Below, one piece after another: positions 1 to 6,949 of a DNA stretch of 37,423 nt; position 1 is the stretch's first letter, and every line of letters begins with the position of its first letter. The stretch is taken from positions 1-37,423 of the forward strand of contig JAKAAE010000001.1 of assembly GCA_021797225.1 (NCBI GenBank). The letters are read 5' to 3'. The position numbers were made by a program, and so were the translations under genes. The DNA comes from Thermoplasmata archaeon. GTDB lineage: Archaea; Thermoplasmatota; Thermoplasmata; Thermoplasmatales; Thermoplasmataceae. The notes beneath the pieces are model-generated. The model made no database searches. It saw only the letters and a program-made list of their open reading frames with translations, and was not told the DNA's origin.

Positions 1-1
1 A

Positions 2-241
2 AGCGGCAATATTTTTTATATCGGTGTTATACCCCAGACATCTTTCCTTAAGAACATAGGTGTGAAACTGGACAACCACGGATTCATAATTGGTGATGAA
101 AAGGGAAGGACAAATATACCGGGAATATATGCAGCGGGTGATGTATTATCAGGCAGCGAAGAGCAGATAGCCACTGCAGTAGGTGACGGGAGCAAAGCTG
201 CAATAACTCTTTATACTGATATAATAAATAAAAAGTTTTAA
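2..241 (+). CDS. trxB: Thioredoxin reductase, C-terminal part (5' end outside window)
   Basis: The frame is open from base 2 and ends in TAA at 239-241, giving 79 residues. The residues GVIPQTSFL near the start and IPGIYAAGDVLSG about 30 residues before the end are the hallmark C-terminal FAD-binding segment of the TrxB family, in which the Asp of the AAGD motif contacts the FAD ribityl chain. The following EEQIATAVGDGSKAA helix is also typical. The enzyme passes electrons from NAD(P)H to thioredoxin or a similar small redox protein in the cytoplasm. The CxxC active site would lie upstream and is not visible, so a related ferredoxin-NADP reductase cannot be fully excluded. argF starts 24 nt downstream on the same strand, so the two may be cotranscribed. 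Confidence 0.85.
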   Translation, partial: SGNIFYIGVIPQTSFLKNIGVKLDNHGFIIGDEKGRTNIPGIYAAGDVLSGSEEQIATAVGDGSKAAITLYTDIINKKF

Positions 242-265
242 ATTTATTCTTTTTCTATCGAACCT

Positions 266-1171
266 ATGAAGAGAGACATACTTTCCGTTGCAGATATGCA
301 GAATGATCTGGAAGATATAATTGATTTGTCAATTAAATTGAAGAAAGATAGAACCATTAAATTTTCAGAAAAGAAGATACTTGGGATGATTTTTGAAAAA
401 CCCAGCACAAGAACCAGGATATCCCTTGAGGCTGCAATGGAGCAGCTGAACGGGCATGCCATTTATCTCAGTCCCAAGGATATGCATCTGGGTGACGGAG
501 AGACTATCGCCGATACGGCAAGGGTAATGTCCAGATTTCTTGATGTAATTTCTTACCGTGCATTCGATTACAGGAATGTAAGGGAACTGGCAAAATATTC
601 TACTGTACCGGTACTTAACGCTCTTGACAACAAGGAGCATCCCATGCAGATTGTGGCAGATTTTATGACCATAATGGAGAAGAAGCACAGGCTTGAAAAT
701 CTTAAAATGGCATACATAGGTGATGGAAACAATATGGCAAATTCACTTCTACTGGGGGCAGCCATCACAGGAATGGATATATCAGTTGCATGTCCGGAAA
801 ACCACGATCCCGATCCGGACATACTTTACAGAGCGAAGGACATAGCCCTAAAAACCGGAAGCAGGATAGAAATAGTAAGGGACCCCAGAACCGCAGTCGA
901 TTCGTCAGATATAGTATATACTGATGTATGGGTTTCCATGGGTGAAGAAAGCGAGAAGGAGAAAAAGGAAAAGGCATTCAAGAATTTTCAGGTTAATGAA
1001 AATCTGGTAGATTTCGCAGATAAAAACTATATATTTATGCACTGTTTACCTGCCAGGAGGGGTCTTGAGGTTACCGATGAGGTGATAGAGGGAATACACA
1101 GTGTCGTATTTGACGAGGCTGAAAACAGACTTTACAGTGAAAAAGGAGTAATATATACCGTAGTGTCATAA
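266..1171 (+). CDS. argF: Ornithine carbamoyltransferase
   Basis: This 301-aa protein catalyses carbamoyl phosphate + ornithine to citrulline + phosphate in arginine synthesis, in the cytoplasm as a trimer or higher oligomer. The carbamoyl-phosphate motif STRTR is at residues 47-51, HPMQ at 125-128, the ornithine-specific SMG motif (after D220) at 224-226, and HCLP with the catalytic Cys at 259-262. SMG separates it from aspartate carbamoyltransferase. The length matches the family. The ATG at 266 is the only sensible start, because the N-terminus aligns with family members and the preceding gene stops at 241. The gene ends 88 bp before the left attachment repeat of the integrated element, so its downstream neighbourhood was changed by the insertion. 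Confidence 0.95.
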   Translation: MKRDILSVADMQNDLEDIIDLSIKLKKDRTIKFSEKKILGMIFEKPSTRTRISLEAAMEQLNGHAIYLSPKDMHLGDGETIADTARVMSRFLDVISYRAFDYRNVRELAKYSTVPVLNALDNKEHPMQIVADFMTIMEKKHRLENLKMAYIGDGNNMANSLLLGAAITGMDISVACPENHDPDPDILYRAKDIALKTGSRIEIVRDPRTAVDSSDIVYTDVWVSMGEESEKEKKEKAFKNFQVNENLVDFADKNYIFMHCLPARRGLEVTDEVIEGIHSVVFDEAENRLYSEKGVIYTVVS

Positions 1172-1259
1172 TATTTTACAAATTGCCTGTGTACACATGC
1201 TATAATTTTTATAAAATTGAATTTATTTGTTTTTACATTGCATTTAAATAATTGACAAA

Positions 1260-1272
1260 GCGCCCGCGCCGG
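1260..1272 (+). repeat. Left attachment repeat (tRNA 3'-end copy)
   Basis: GCGCCCGCGCCGG, identical to 13748-13760, where it forms nucleotides 62-73 of tRNA-Arg plus one flanking base. The sequence to its right no longer matches the tRNA, as expected for the partial tRNA copy left at the far end of an element inserted at a tRNA 3' end. It lies 60 bp before the integrase start. The repeat is GC-only in an AT-rich background, so chance occurrence is unlikely. Confidence 0.88.
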
Positions 1273-1332
1273 AAGGTTTTACAAGTGTTTAAATCCCGTA
1301 ATCATTATATTCGTTAGGGGGGATAATTGATT

Positions 1333-2604
1333 ATGGATGCTAATATATCGCAGGAATACCGTGCACTGGAGAAAGAGGACATACCCGATAAGGATAAAAA
1401 GATTATACTGGATTTTGTAAACGACCTGGCACTGGAAGGCATATCAGAAATTCGAAGGAAGAATTACATCCAGAGGTTAAGGGTAGCCGCCAGGTGGATC
1501 CCCGATAATTTTGCAACCCCGGGAAGGAACGATTTAAGAAAAATACGTGAGCATCTGGAAAAGGGGTATATGGAAAACGGAAAGGCCATGCAGTACTCTG
1601 AATGGACAAAGACAACATACCTGAAGATGTTAAAGAAATTTTACAGGTACATACTTCCACGGGCCCAGTTCGATGAACTTTTCAGGAATGTAAAGATAAA
1701 TTCAAATCCAGGATCCAAGATTAAACCGGATCAGATGATACAGGCCTGGGAGATCCAGAAGATGGCTGAGAGTGCAACAAATGCCAGGGACAGGGCATTG
1801 CTTTACACCCTTTATGATTCAGGATGCAGGATTGGTGAGATTTTAACAATGAAAATAAAAGATCTTGAATTTGACAGCTATGGCTGCCTTATCAAGGTCA
1901 CAGGAAAAACGGGATACAGGAATGTAAGGATAGTGGGGAATTCTATACCATATCTCAGGGCATGGCTTGATGCACATCCATTCAGGAATGACAGGAACGC
2001 CTGGCTGTTCTGCAACCTTGAGACCCATATCAGGGGAAGGATGATGGAATACCAGAATGTCTATGCGACCATAAGGCACGCCTTAAGAAACGCAGGCCTG
2101 GACCCAGGGCGCAGAATATACCCGCATCTGTTCAGGCATACCAGGGCAACAATACTGGCCACAAAATTAAACGAAGTGCCACTGGAAAATCAGATGGGAT
2201 GGATCCACGGGTCCAGGATGACTTCTGTCTATGTCCACGTTTCCGGAAGGGACCAGGACAATGCAATACTAAAGGCATACGGCCTTAAAGTGGAAGAGGA
2301 CAGGGATATTGAAGATAGACCGATAACGTGCCCCAGGTGCTATGAAGTCAATGACTCCAATGCAAAGTATTGCAGAAGGTGCTGGCTGCCATTCGATGAG
2401 AAATTAGCCTTAGAGTATGAGAACAGGGAGAAGGAGATCCAGGCTACAATAGAGAAATCCGAGACAATACCGGGAATAGCAAAGAAGATGATCGAGGCTG
2501 CACCGGAATCTTTTAAATCCAAATTAATGGAAAATGTCCTGGAAGAAATATTAAAGGATCCTGAGCTGTTGAAGAAGTTCAGGAATGAAATGGGAGAGAA
2601 ATAA
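1333..2604 (+). CDS. Tyrosine recombinase (integrase) with C-terminal zinc ribbon
   Basis: Site-specific recombinase that should integrate and excise the element at the tRNA-Arg 3' end. Numbered from the upstream TTG at 1327 (subtract 2 for the ATG start), there is an N-terminal SAM-like core-binding domain at about 25-120. The catalytic residues are Arg168 in GCRIGE, Lys194, H267-L-F-R270-H271, a W292 in the GH/W position, and the nucleophile Tyr302 in SVYVHVSG. A CPRC...CRRC zinc ribbon follows at 335-352 and a charged helical tail to the end. The gene is intact, not split by integration as in SSV-type integrases. I chose ATG 1333 because a GGGGGG run at 1317-1322 sits about 10 nt upstream; the TTG at 1327 would add two residues. 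The promoter must lie in the 54 bp between the attachment repeat and the start. Confidence 0.93.
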   Translation: MDANISQEYRALEKEDIPDKDKKIILDFVNDLALEGISEIRRKNYIQRLRVAARWIPDNFATPGRNDLRKIREHLEKGYMENGKAMQYSEWTKTTYLKMLKKFYRYILPRAQFDELFRNVKINSNPGSKIKPDQMIQAWEIQKMAESATNARDRALLYTLYDSGCRIGEILTMKIKDLEFDSYGCLIKVTGKTGYRNVRIVGNSIPYLRAWLDAHPFRNDRNAWLFCNLETHIRGRMMEYQNVYATIRHALRNAGLDPGRRIYPHLFRHTRATILATKLNEVPLENQMGWIHGSRMTSVYVHVSGRDQDNAILKAYGLKVEEDRDIEDRPITCPRCYEVNDSNAKYCRRCWLPFDEKLALEYENREKEIQATIEKSETIPGIAKKMIEAAPESFKSKLMENVLEEILKDPELLKKFRNEMGEK

Positions 2605-2613
2605 TATGGCGTT

Positions 2614-2892
2614 TTAAAGCTGGAAATTCCTACTAATTTCAAACAGGGTTATCATATAATTTAAAGAATAACCCATAAACACTAAAGACACTATCAAAAA
2701 TATAACGGAGTAAGAATTACCTATAACCGCTAAAATAATAGTCAGTCCAAATAAGAGCAGGTTAATAAGGGAATAGATACGGTATAATCGAGTGAATATG
2801 CCTTTATTCATTGATGCTAATATAGCCGGTGAAAGAAAAAATATAATCAATATTACTGCAGACAATTCTGCTATTGCAGAGTACTGAATCAT
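2614..2892 (-). CDS. Small three-helix membrane protein
   Basis: A 92-aa protein with three hydrophobic segments, at roughly residues 6-28, 39-61 and 62-84, linked by short charged loops. No family recognised. Its ATG overlaps the TGA of the upstream 54-aa gene in an ATGA arrangement, so the two are probably one transcript with coupled translation. It converges on the integrase gene, with 9 bp between the stop codons. The role is unknown; small membrane proteins are common in archaeal plasmids and viruses. Confidence 0.6.
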   Translation of the reverse strand: MIQYSAIAELSAVILIIFFLSPAILASMNKGIFTRLYRIYSLINLLLFGLTIILAVIGNSYSVIFLIVSLVFMGYSLNYMITLFEISRNFQL

Positions 2893-3053
2893 TTTATATC
2901 TAATAACTCATACAATGCCTTTTTAACTCGTTTATCTGTTATCTTTGCATCGATTTTATCCTTGTCTGCCTTAGTTAAATGGAATTCCTTTATCAGGCTT
3001 TCTGCTATTGAATATGAAGGAATTAAAGACTCTTTTACTTCAACTGAGACCAT
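2889..3053 (-). CDS. Small protein, paralogue of the gene at 3136-3309
   Basis: A 54-aa ORF starting with ATG at 3053 and ending with TGA. It aligns with the 57-aa product of the gene just upstream: both share a Y..A..LIK.F.LT..DK.KI core and an IR.-like helix ending in a short Leu/Ile tail. A TATA-like GTATATAAA (plus-strand 3073-3081) lies about 24 nt before the ATG, which suggests a leaderless message. That promoter and its flanks are themselves repeated upstream of the paralogue. ATGA overlap with the following membrane-protein gene. Function unknown; the small charged helical fold would suit a DNA- or protein-binding regulator, but nothing in it proves this. Confidence 0.6.
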   Translation of the reverse strand: MVSVEVKESLIPSYSIAESLIKEFHLTKADKDKIDAKITDKRVKKALYELLDIK

Positions 3054-3364
3054 GAATAAATATTCATAATTTGTATATAAATCTTCGCTGGTTATGTAAT
3101 GAATTTCTGGATATCAAATAAGAAATGCTTTGCTATTATTCTATTCCCAGGGCATTGTAAATTATCTGCCTTATTTTATCATCCATGTCCAGTTCTTTGA
3201 TTTTTTCTTTATCGTTAGAGGTTAAGTTGAAACGCTTTATAATTGCATAGGCAAGAGCATAATCAGGATTTAGGTAGCCTTTATGTTTGATGGAATTTAA
3301 AGATATCATAAAAATATATTTATAATTTGTATATAAATAGTCGCTGCTTATGTTCTGAATTCCG
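3051..3364. repeat. Direct repeat of promoter block, copies at 3051-3108 and 3307-3364
   Basis: The two blocks share ATAATTTGTATATAAAT followed by TCGCTG and TTATGT, with 256 bp between equivalent positions. Each contains the TATA box and start codon of one of the two paralogous minus-strand small genes. They are the edges of a tandem duplication that includes each gene. Confidence 0.7.
3136..3309 (-). CDS. Small protein, paralogue of the gene at 2889-3053
   Basis: A 57-aa ORF, ATG at 3309 to TAA at 3136-3138. The central and C-terminal halves match the 54-aa neighbour (IIKRFNLTSNDKEKIKEL against LIKEFHLTKADKDKIDAK), and the tails align. The TATA-like GTATATAAA at plus-strand 3330-3338 is about 25 nt from the ATG, so the message is probably leaderless. 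The promoter block is a copy of the one before the neighbour, so promoter and gene were duplicated together. Function unknown. Confidence 0.6.
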   Translation of the reverse strand: MISLNSIKHKGYLNPDYALAYAIIKRFNLTSNDKEKIKELDMDDKIRQIIYNALGIE

Positions 3365-3554
3365 AGAAGTTGAAAAAATTTACCTTCCTTGCATATATCT
3401 TAGATCGATCGAGGGGGGAGGTGCAAATAAACTTACGATGCACTGGCAATCCAGTATTTTGCTGGATTATCAAGGAATCGCTGATAATAATATTCTTATA
3501 CTGAAAGATTGTGGCATGATCCTGGGCCTTGACTGCATCAAGTAAAGAAAGCAC
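3348..3554 (-). CDS. Possible small protein, unrecognised
   Basis: A 68-aa frame starting at a GTG (3552-3554). An AAATAAAT stretch at about plus-strand 3571-3578 could be its TATA box. The composition is protein-like and uses the AAG/CAG/AGG codons common in this window. No domain could be recognised; it may be a fragment of a larger gene. A plus-strand frame of similar length (3327-3545) overlaps it, and coding is not certain on either strand. I favour the minus strand because it lies in the same direction as the two small genes downstream. Confidence 0.25.
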   Translation of the reverse strand: MLSLLDAVKAQDHATIFQYKNIIISDSLIIQQNTGLPVHRKFICTSPLDRSKIYARKVNFFNFSEFRT

Positions 3555-3859
3555 TTCTATATTGGATTTATTTAGTTAATGCCGTATTTTCCTATATTTC
3601 TAGATATTTGTAGTATTCCTGGCAAGTACCAGGTACCGGATGCCAGAAGCCGGAAATCATGTTTTCCTCTATCGATAGAGGGGGGAGGGGGGAGGTAGCC
3701 CTCAATACAGTGGATGATATCATAATAATGCCCTAAATCACAGAGGTGCCAGCTATATTTATAATCAATTATGCGGCATATACTACATAAAAACAGGTCG
3801 AATATACAAAGTCAAATATCCATTAAACGTTATATAGCTCTGCCTCTCTATAAGAAGTT
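3555..3859. other. Noncoding stretch with palindrome and G-rich block
   Basis: No convincing gene seen. It holds a perfect 16-bp palindrome, CCTCTATCGATAGAGG, at 3666-3681, running straight into a purine block of two G6 runs (3680-3692). A shorter version of the same palindrome/G-run combination is at 3405-3422. The right end contains the promoter of the RHH gene at 3860: a TATA-like TTATATAGC around 3830-3838, about 26 nt from the ATG. Confidence 0.6.
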
Positions 3860-4183
3860 ATGAGAATAGATATGGATATTCCGGAAGGATTGATGGATAA
3901 AATAGATAAAACCAGGAAAGGATATTACAACACAAGAGAGGATTATATCCGGCAAAAAATCAGGGATGGCTTAAAAGCAGATGAGGAGCTAAACGCCTAT
4001 AGGGAAAAGTATAGGCATATTCCCTATAATGAAGATAAGGCCAGGGAAAAGATAACCATAGATCCGGGAGATATGAAGACCACTGTAACAATACCGGCAG
4101 GATTGAGGACATACCTGGAGAAGTACAAGAAGGATAATGAGACCTATGGTGAAGAACTGGTGAGGCTTTTAAATGAAGACTAA
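3860..4183 (+). CDS. Tandem ribbon-helix-helix (RHH) protein
   Basis: A 107-aa protein. Residues 1-38 start with the beta-strand RIDMDIPEG and continue with two short helices, a CopG/MetJ-like RHH pattern. Residues 72-107 repeat the idea with KTTVTIPAG followed by helices. Two RHH units in one chain could form an intramolecular DNA-binding pair. Likely a DNA-binding regulator of the element, for example copy-number or operon control, or the antitoxin half of a lost pair. The TATA at about 3830-3838 and no Shine-Dalgarno suggest a leaderless message. Its 3' end overlaps the next small membrane-protein gene by 11 nt, so the three genes from 3860 to 4435 look like one operon. Confidence 0.7.
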   Translation: MRIDMDIPEGLMDKIDKTRKGYYNTREDYIRQKIRDGLKADEELNAYREKYRHIPYNEDKAREKITIDPGDMKTTVTIPAGLRTYLEKYKKDNETYGEELVRLLNED

Positions 4184-4337
4184 TTTAATTTTCGGGATTG
4201 TGTTTTTAGTTCCAGGGTTATACTTTTTCTTGGTGGATAAGGCATATAACTTCCTGGGCCTTGTGCTTGTGATCCTGGGTATAGTAGAAATGATCCTGGC
4301 ACTGGACAGGAAGATAGAACGGAGGGCGAGAAAGTGA
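4173..4337 (+). CDS. Small two-helix membrane protein
   Basis: A 54-aa ORF with ATG at 4173 inside the end of the RHH gene. It has two hydrophobic segments (about residues 4-20 and 25-43) and a strongly basic tail, RKIERRARK, which should face the cytoplasm. GAGG-like purines upstream within the RHH gene (TGGTGAGGC) could act as ribosome binding site. No family recognised. It overlaps the next ORF as GTGA. Confidence 0.55.
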   Translation: MKTNLIFGIVFLVPGLYFFLVDKAYNFLGLVLVILGIVEMILALDRKIERRARK

Positions 4338-4435
4338 AGGATGAGAATGTACAGGGGAAAAAGAAGATCCGTAAAATAGACAAGATTACAATCATTATTG
4401 AAAGCCCTAAGAAGATTAAGAGAAATAAGAAATAA
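4334..4435 (+). CDS. Very small basic peptide
   Basis: A 33-aa ORF with a GTG start at 4334 overlapping the TGA of the preceding gene, and TAA at 4433-4435. Nearly half the residues are Lys or Arg. The GTGA overlap and GGAGGG upstream (4321-4326) support translation as the last gene of the RHH operon. No function can be assigned; a nucleic-acid-binding peptide is possible. Its short length means the frame could be accidental. Confidence 0.4.
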   Translation: MKDENVQGKKKIRKIDKITIIIESPKKIKRNKK

Positions 4436-4953
4436 TTTTGAAATTTTGAAATGGGTATGGCACAAGAGAGAGAGGTAATAGGGGATCGGCTTTTTTGGAA
4501 AGGCTCCATCTAACTTATCAGTTAGAATATGTCAATGGTCAGTCATGGAACAGGGCAAAAGAGTGCCAGGAGATAAGATCTGATATCAGATTAATATCAG
4601 ATATATGGAAACATTGAAAAATCAACGATGAAATCATGAAAATCTGATATAGTGATGATGATTTTCTATTATTATATAAATAAAAATAAAACATGGTCCA
4701 GGATTGTGGCCTTAACTTCCAGGATCGGATATATGTTTTAGATATCCGGAGTTGGCTACATAAGAAAATAAATGGTTATGAACCAAATATGGATAAATTT
4801 ATGTTGAAGAATTTTCGTACATATTATATAATTATGAGAGAACCGGAAAATAGATAAAATTTTAAAATTGGTACATGAACCTTTACCTTTTACAAAGGGA
4901 CCACCCAGTGACCAGATAGAAAATGAGTAAAATACATGATAGACAGACAAAGT

Positions 4954-5013
4954 GGTTACGGTCACTCATGTTTCATGTGTAATATTAATTAAGAATTAAG
5001 AACTAGGTGTTAC
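4954..5013 (+). repeat. Diverged 60-bp direct repeat, copy A
   Basis: Runs from GGTTACGGTCA through CATGT and TAATATTA to GGTGTTAC and aligns with 6338-6398, sharing ACGGTCA, TATGTTT/CATGTTT, CATGT.TAATATTA.TTAA and GGTG.TTA in the same order. The two copies flank the GNAT-like/RHH gene pair. Both are preceded by a TTTACAAA(A)GG stretch (4887-4896 and 6286-6295), so the ancestral repeat may have been longer. Confidence 0.55.
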
Positions 5014-5066
5014 ATTTTGATAAATTTCTTAAATCTCATATAGATATAGTATTTTACTATATTGGC

Positions 5067-5200
5067 ATTAAAATTTTATGTGTTCCACCTGAAAATTAGT
5101 ATTTTTCTATGCATGTATTCAATTGTAAAAAACTATGAAACAATTAAAAACATAGTTTTTTTAAAGGTTAATCATTCAAATTTTAAGTGTTCCATCTTAA
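5067..5200 (+). repeat. 28-bp direct repeat pair (5067-5094, 5173-5200)
   Basis: Both copies contain AATTTTA.GTGTTCCA and match at 24 of 28 positions, spaced 106 bp apart. Located 120-250 bp upstream of the GNAT-like gene, on either side of the hairpin. They could be binding sites for an element-encoded regulator; that is inference. Confidence 0.5.
5127..5161. other. Perfect 11-bp hairpin followed by T-run
   Basis: AAAAAACTATG at 5127-5137 is the exact inverse of CATAGTTTTTT at 5151-5161, with a 13-nt loop. The downstream arm runs into seven Ts, so it could act as a terminator on the plus strand, although no gene ends nearby. It sits between two copies of a 28-bp direct repeat, so a regulatory or replication role is also possible. 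Confidence 0.5.
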
Positions 5201-5321
5201 CCTCGATTTCCTTATATATAATTATAAAGGCAATGTAAAACTATTTTCCCCAATGCTCATAAAAATTTGAGAAACATATAACTATAAGAGTATAAAAAAT
5301 ATTAATACAGAAATCATATGG

Positions 5322-5870
5322 ATGAATATGATAGATAGCATTAAAGTTCGTTCTCCATATACAAGAAATATAAAAAGGTACTTAAACAAAGATTTTGGAT
5401 CTGATGATGTTTATATGAACAATATAAAACTAGATGAATATATTAAATTTGGAAAATATGATAAACATGACGTTTTTGCCCTTATTAGAAATAGTGAAAT
5501 AAGTGCCATTATGGCAGTTAAAATATCTACATTTAATGAAGTGGTAAACTCATGCAGTGTTGTAATTAATACATATTGCAGGAGGTACGAAAATGAAAAA
5601 TGTTTATTTATAGAATATTTTAATAGAAATTCGAAAATTAGTCAAAACAAAAATAAGGGCGATGGAGTAATAATGATGGATATGTTAAAAAATCAGTGCA
5701 GAAAAATGAATATTAACATAATTTGTTTAGAAGCTGATGGAGTAAATCCAGACAAATTGGCACAAAATTATTACATGAAGATAGGCTTTATTCCATGTTC
5801 TGAGAAATATAATGTAAATGATTGGACAGGAGAGCTTATTTTTATGGTATGTGACCTTAGGGAGCTATAA
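5322..5870 (+). CDS. GNAT-fold acetyltransferase-like protein
   Basis: A 182-aa protein. The C-terminal third (LAQNYYMKIGFIPCSEKYN followed by a LIFMVCDL strand) has the look of the last helix and strand of the GNAT fold, where A..FY.K.GF marks acetyl-CoA-dependent N-acetyltransferases. The middle, ISAIMAVKIS and SCSVVINTYCRRYENEKCLFIEYF, fits strands beta2-beta4. The classic R/QxxGxG/A pyrophosphate loop is weak (around KNKGDGVIM, residues 111-119). Substrate unknown. A TATA box at about 5289-5299 is placed for a leaderless start at ATG 5322. The RHH gene at 5897-6154 converges on it. GNAT toxins with RHH antitoxins exist (TacAT type) but are normally co-directional, so that role is only a possibility. 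AT-rich codon use differs from the operon at 8.7-13.6 kb. Confidence 0.55.
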   Translation: MNMIDSIKVRSPYTRNIKRYLNKDFGSDDVYMNNIKLDEYIKFGKYDKHDVFALIRNSEISAIMAVKISTFNEVVNSCSVVINTYCRRYENEKCLFIEYFNRNSKISQNKNKGDGVIMMDMLKNQCRKMNINIICLEADGVNPDKLAQNYYMKIGFIPCSEKYNVNDWTGELIFMVCDLREL

Positions 5871-5896
5871 ATCATGATTATTATTAAAAATTTAGT

Positions 5897-6154
5897 TTAA
5901 ACCTTGTTTTTTATTTCATTATTATTTATTTCCTTTACCGAACGATGAAATAAAGATGGGTCAACTGCTGTTGGATTTATATTTTCCTCAAGCTCGGAAT
6001 ATTTTTTTGCCTTATTGATAAATTTATGGAAATCTGAAGAGTCCCTTAGAAAATTTTCTATGGCCCTGGATACACTAATATTTTTTTCTTCTGCAGATAT
6101 TAATATAGCGCTGTGCAGCTCAGGGGTTATGCTTATTGTAATTCTATCATTCAT
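5897..6154 (-). CDS. RHH-domain DNA-binding protein
   Basis: An 85-aa protein. Residues 1-40 (a strand RITISITPEL, then helices with SVSRAIENFL) match the CopG/Arc RHH fold. The remaining 45 residues are polar and helical, as in RHH antitoxins whose tail binds a partner. ATG at 6154. Converges on the GNAT-like gene with 26 bp between the stops. Likely a transcriptional regulator or an antitoxin; the sequence cannot tell which. Confidence 0.7.
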   Translation of the reverse strand: MNDRITISITPELHSAILISAEEKNISVSRAIENFLRDSSDFHKFINKAKKYSELEENINPTAVDPSLFHRSVKEINNNEIKNKV

Positions 6155-6337
6155 TTTTCATCAGTATGATTATAGTAATACTCATATTAAATCTTTTTGA
6201 TAGATTTTCTTATGTATATATTTTAAAAAATTTATAATTTTAACAATTTGCGTTGTTTTTATAAAATAAAAGCAACATTTATTGCTTTACAAAAGGAACG
6301 GAATTGTTAAGGTATATCCATAACAGGCACAGGACAT

Positions 6338-6398
6338 AGTCACGGTCAGCTATGTTTTTCATGTATAATATTAGTTAATTAGGAATAAAAGGTGGTTA
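6338..6398 (+). repeat. Diverged 60-bp direct repeat, copy B
   Basis: Partner of 4954-5013. Begins at AGTCACGGTCA and ends at GGTGGTTA. Lies just left of the TGCGAA cluster. Confidence 0.55.
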
Positions 6399-6483
6399 TT
6401 ATTAAATTATATAAAAAACGACATTTGGCGAACGTGCTGGAAAAGACTTGTTTTACCATCTTGTAATTAAACATAAGATAATT

Positions 6484-6761
6484 TGCGAATAACCTGATAC
6501 CACATAAATAATTAAATATTCGCAGTTTATGGCTATTGAAAAATAAGCTTTTTCATTGAATTTGCGAATAACCTTTTCTTTATTGTTTAGTTCATTTTTT
6601 CAAAATGATAAAAAATACGTTAAATAACGTATATGCTAAAAATATTTTTAATATAAACAATAGAGGAAAATAGATTTTCGCAAATATCCTTTTTTTCATT
6701 GAAATTTCAGGGTCCAGAGGTGCGAAAAACCTAATTTTTTAGATTTTCGCAGACGTTCGCA
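6484..6761. repeat. Iteron-like cluster I: seven TGCGAA/TTCGCA boxes
   Basis: TGCGAA or its complement occurs at 6484, 6519, 6563, 6677, 6721, 6746 and 6756 (first base), with a near-match GGCGAA at 6428. Several are extended to TTTGCGAATAACCT (6482 and 6561 on the plus strand) or GATTTTCGCA (6673 and 6742). Seven copies in 278 bp of otherwise AT-rich noncoding DNA is far above expectation. Such clusters are typical initiator-binding iterons of plasmid origins. No gene is visible here. Confidence 0.7.
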
Positions 6762-6780
6762 ATTCACAAGATAAAGATTA

Positions 6781-6935
6781 CTTTTTTCAGTAGAGAACCT
6801 GCATTTTCAATAAAAAATAAAAATTCAATTATTTTTATATTATAAAAATCAAAATCTTAAATCGCTTGGAAACCTAATAAAATATTCTTTATAGCTTAGA
6901 ATATTATAAGATGATTTTTATATTTATAAACGAGA
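6781..6935. other. AT-rich stretch between the two iteron clusters
   Basis: Strongly AT-rich, with long A and T tracts around 6783-6850 and a short inverted pair AATATTC/GAATATT around 6882-6904. Its position between two box clusters fits a duplex-unwinding element of a replication origin. This is inference from layout. Confidence 0.5.
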
Positions 6936-6949
6936 TTTGTTAGCAGTTT

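Larger units (their letters stand above)
4436..5321. other. Long noncoding stretch with several small repeats
   Basis: No convincing gene; a 54-codon frame at 4693-4857 is open but has no recognisable features. The stretch contains a 14-bp palindrome ATCTGATATCAGAT (4578-4591) with two further ATATCAGAT-type copies (4594-4604, 4642-4650), copy A of a 60-bp repeat (4954-5013) and a 28-bp direct repeat pair (5067-5094 and 5173-5200, 24 of 28 identical) with a hairpin between them. It ends in the promoter of the GNAT-like gene (GTATAAAAAAT at 5289-5299). Confidence 0.6.

Noticed and set aside
3327..3545. Plus-strand 72-codon open frame
   Set aside because: Overlaps the more protein-like minus-strand frame at 3348-3554, begins inside the TATA region of the 57-aa gene, and its middle is the G-rich block.
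3680..3697. Canonical four-run G-quadruplex
   Set aside because: Only two G6 runs plus one GG are present with single-base loops, so a standard four-run G-quadruplex is not shown; kept only as a G-rich repeat.
4693..4857. 54-codon plus-strand frame
   Set aside because: No recognisable feature, TATA spacing too short, no ribosome-binding site and no coupling to a neighbour. Left as noncoding.
5322..6154. Confident TacAT toxin-antitoxin call
   Set aside because: Genes converge instead of sharing an operon, and the acetyl-CoA loop of the GNAT-like protein is weak; kept as a possibility only.
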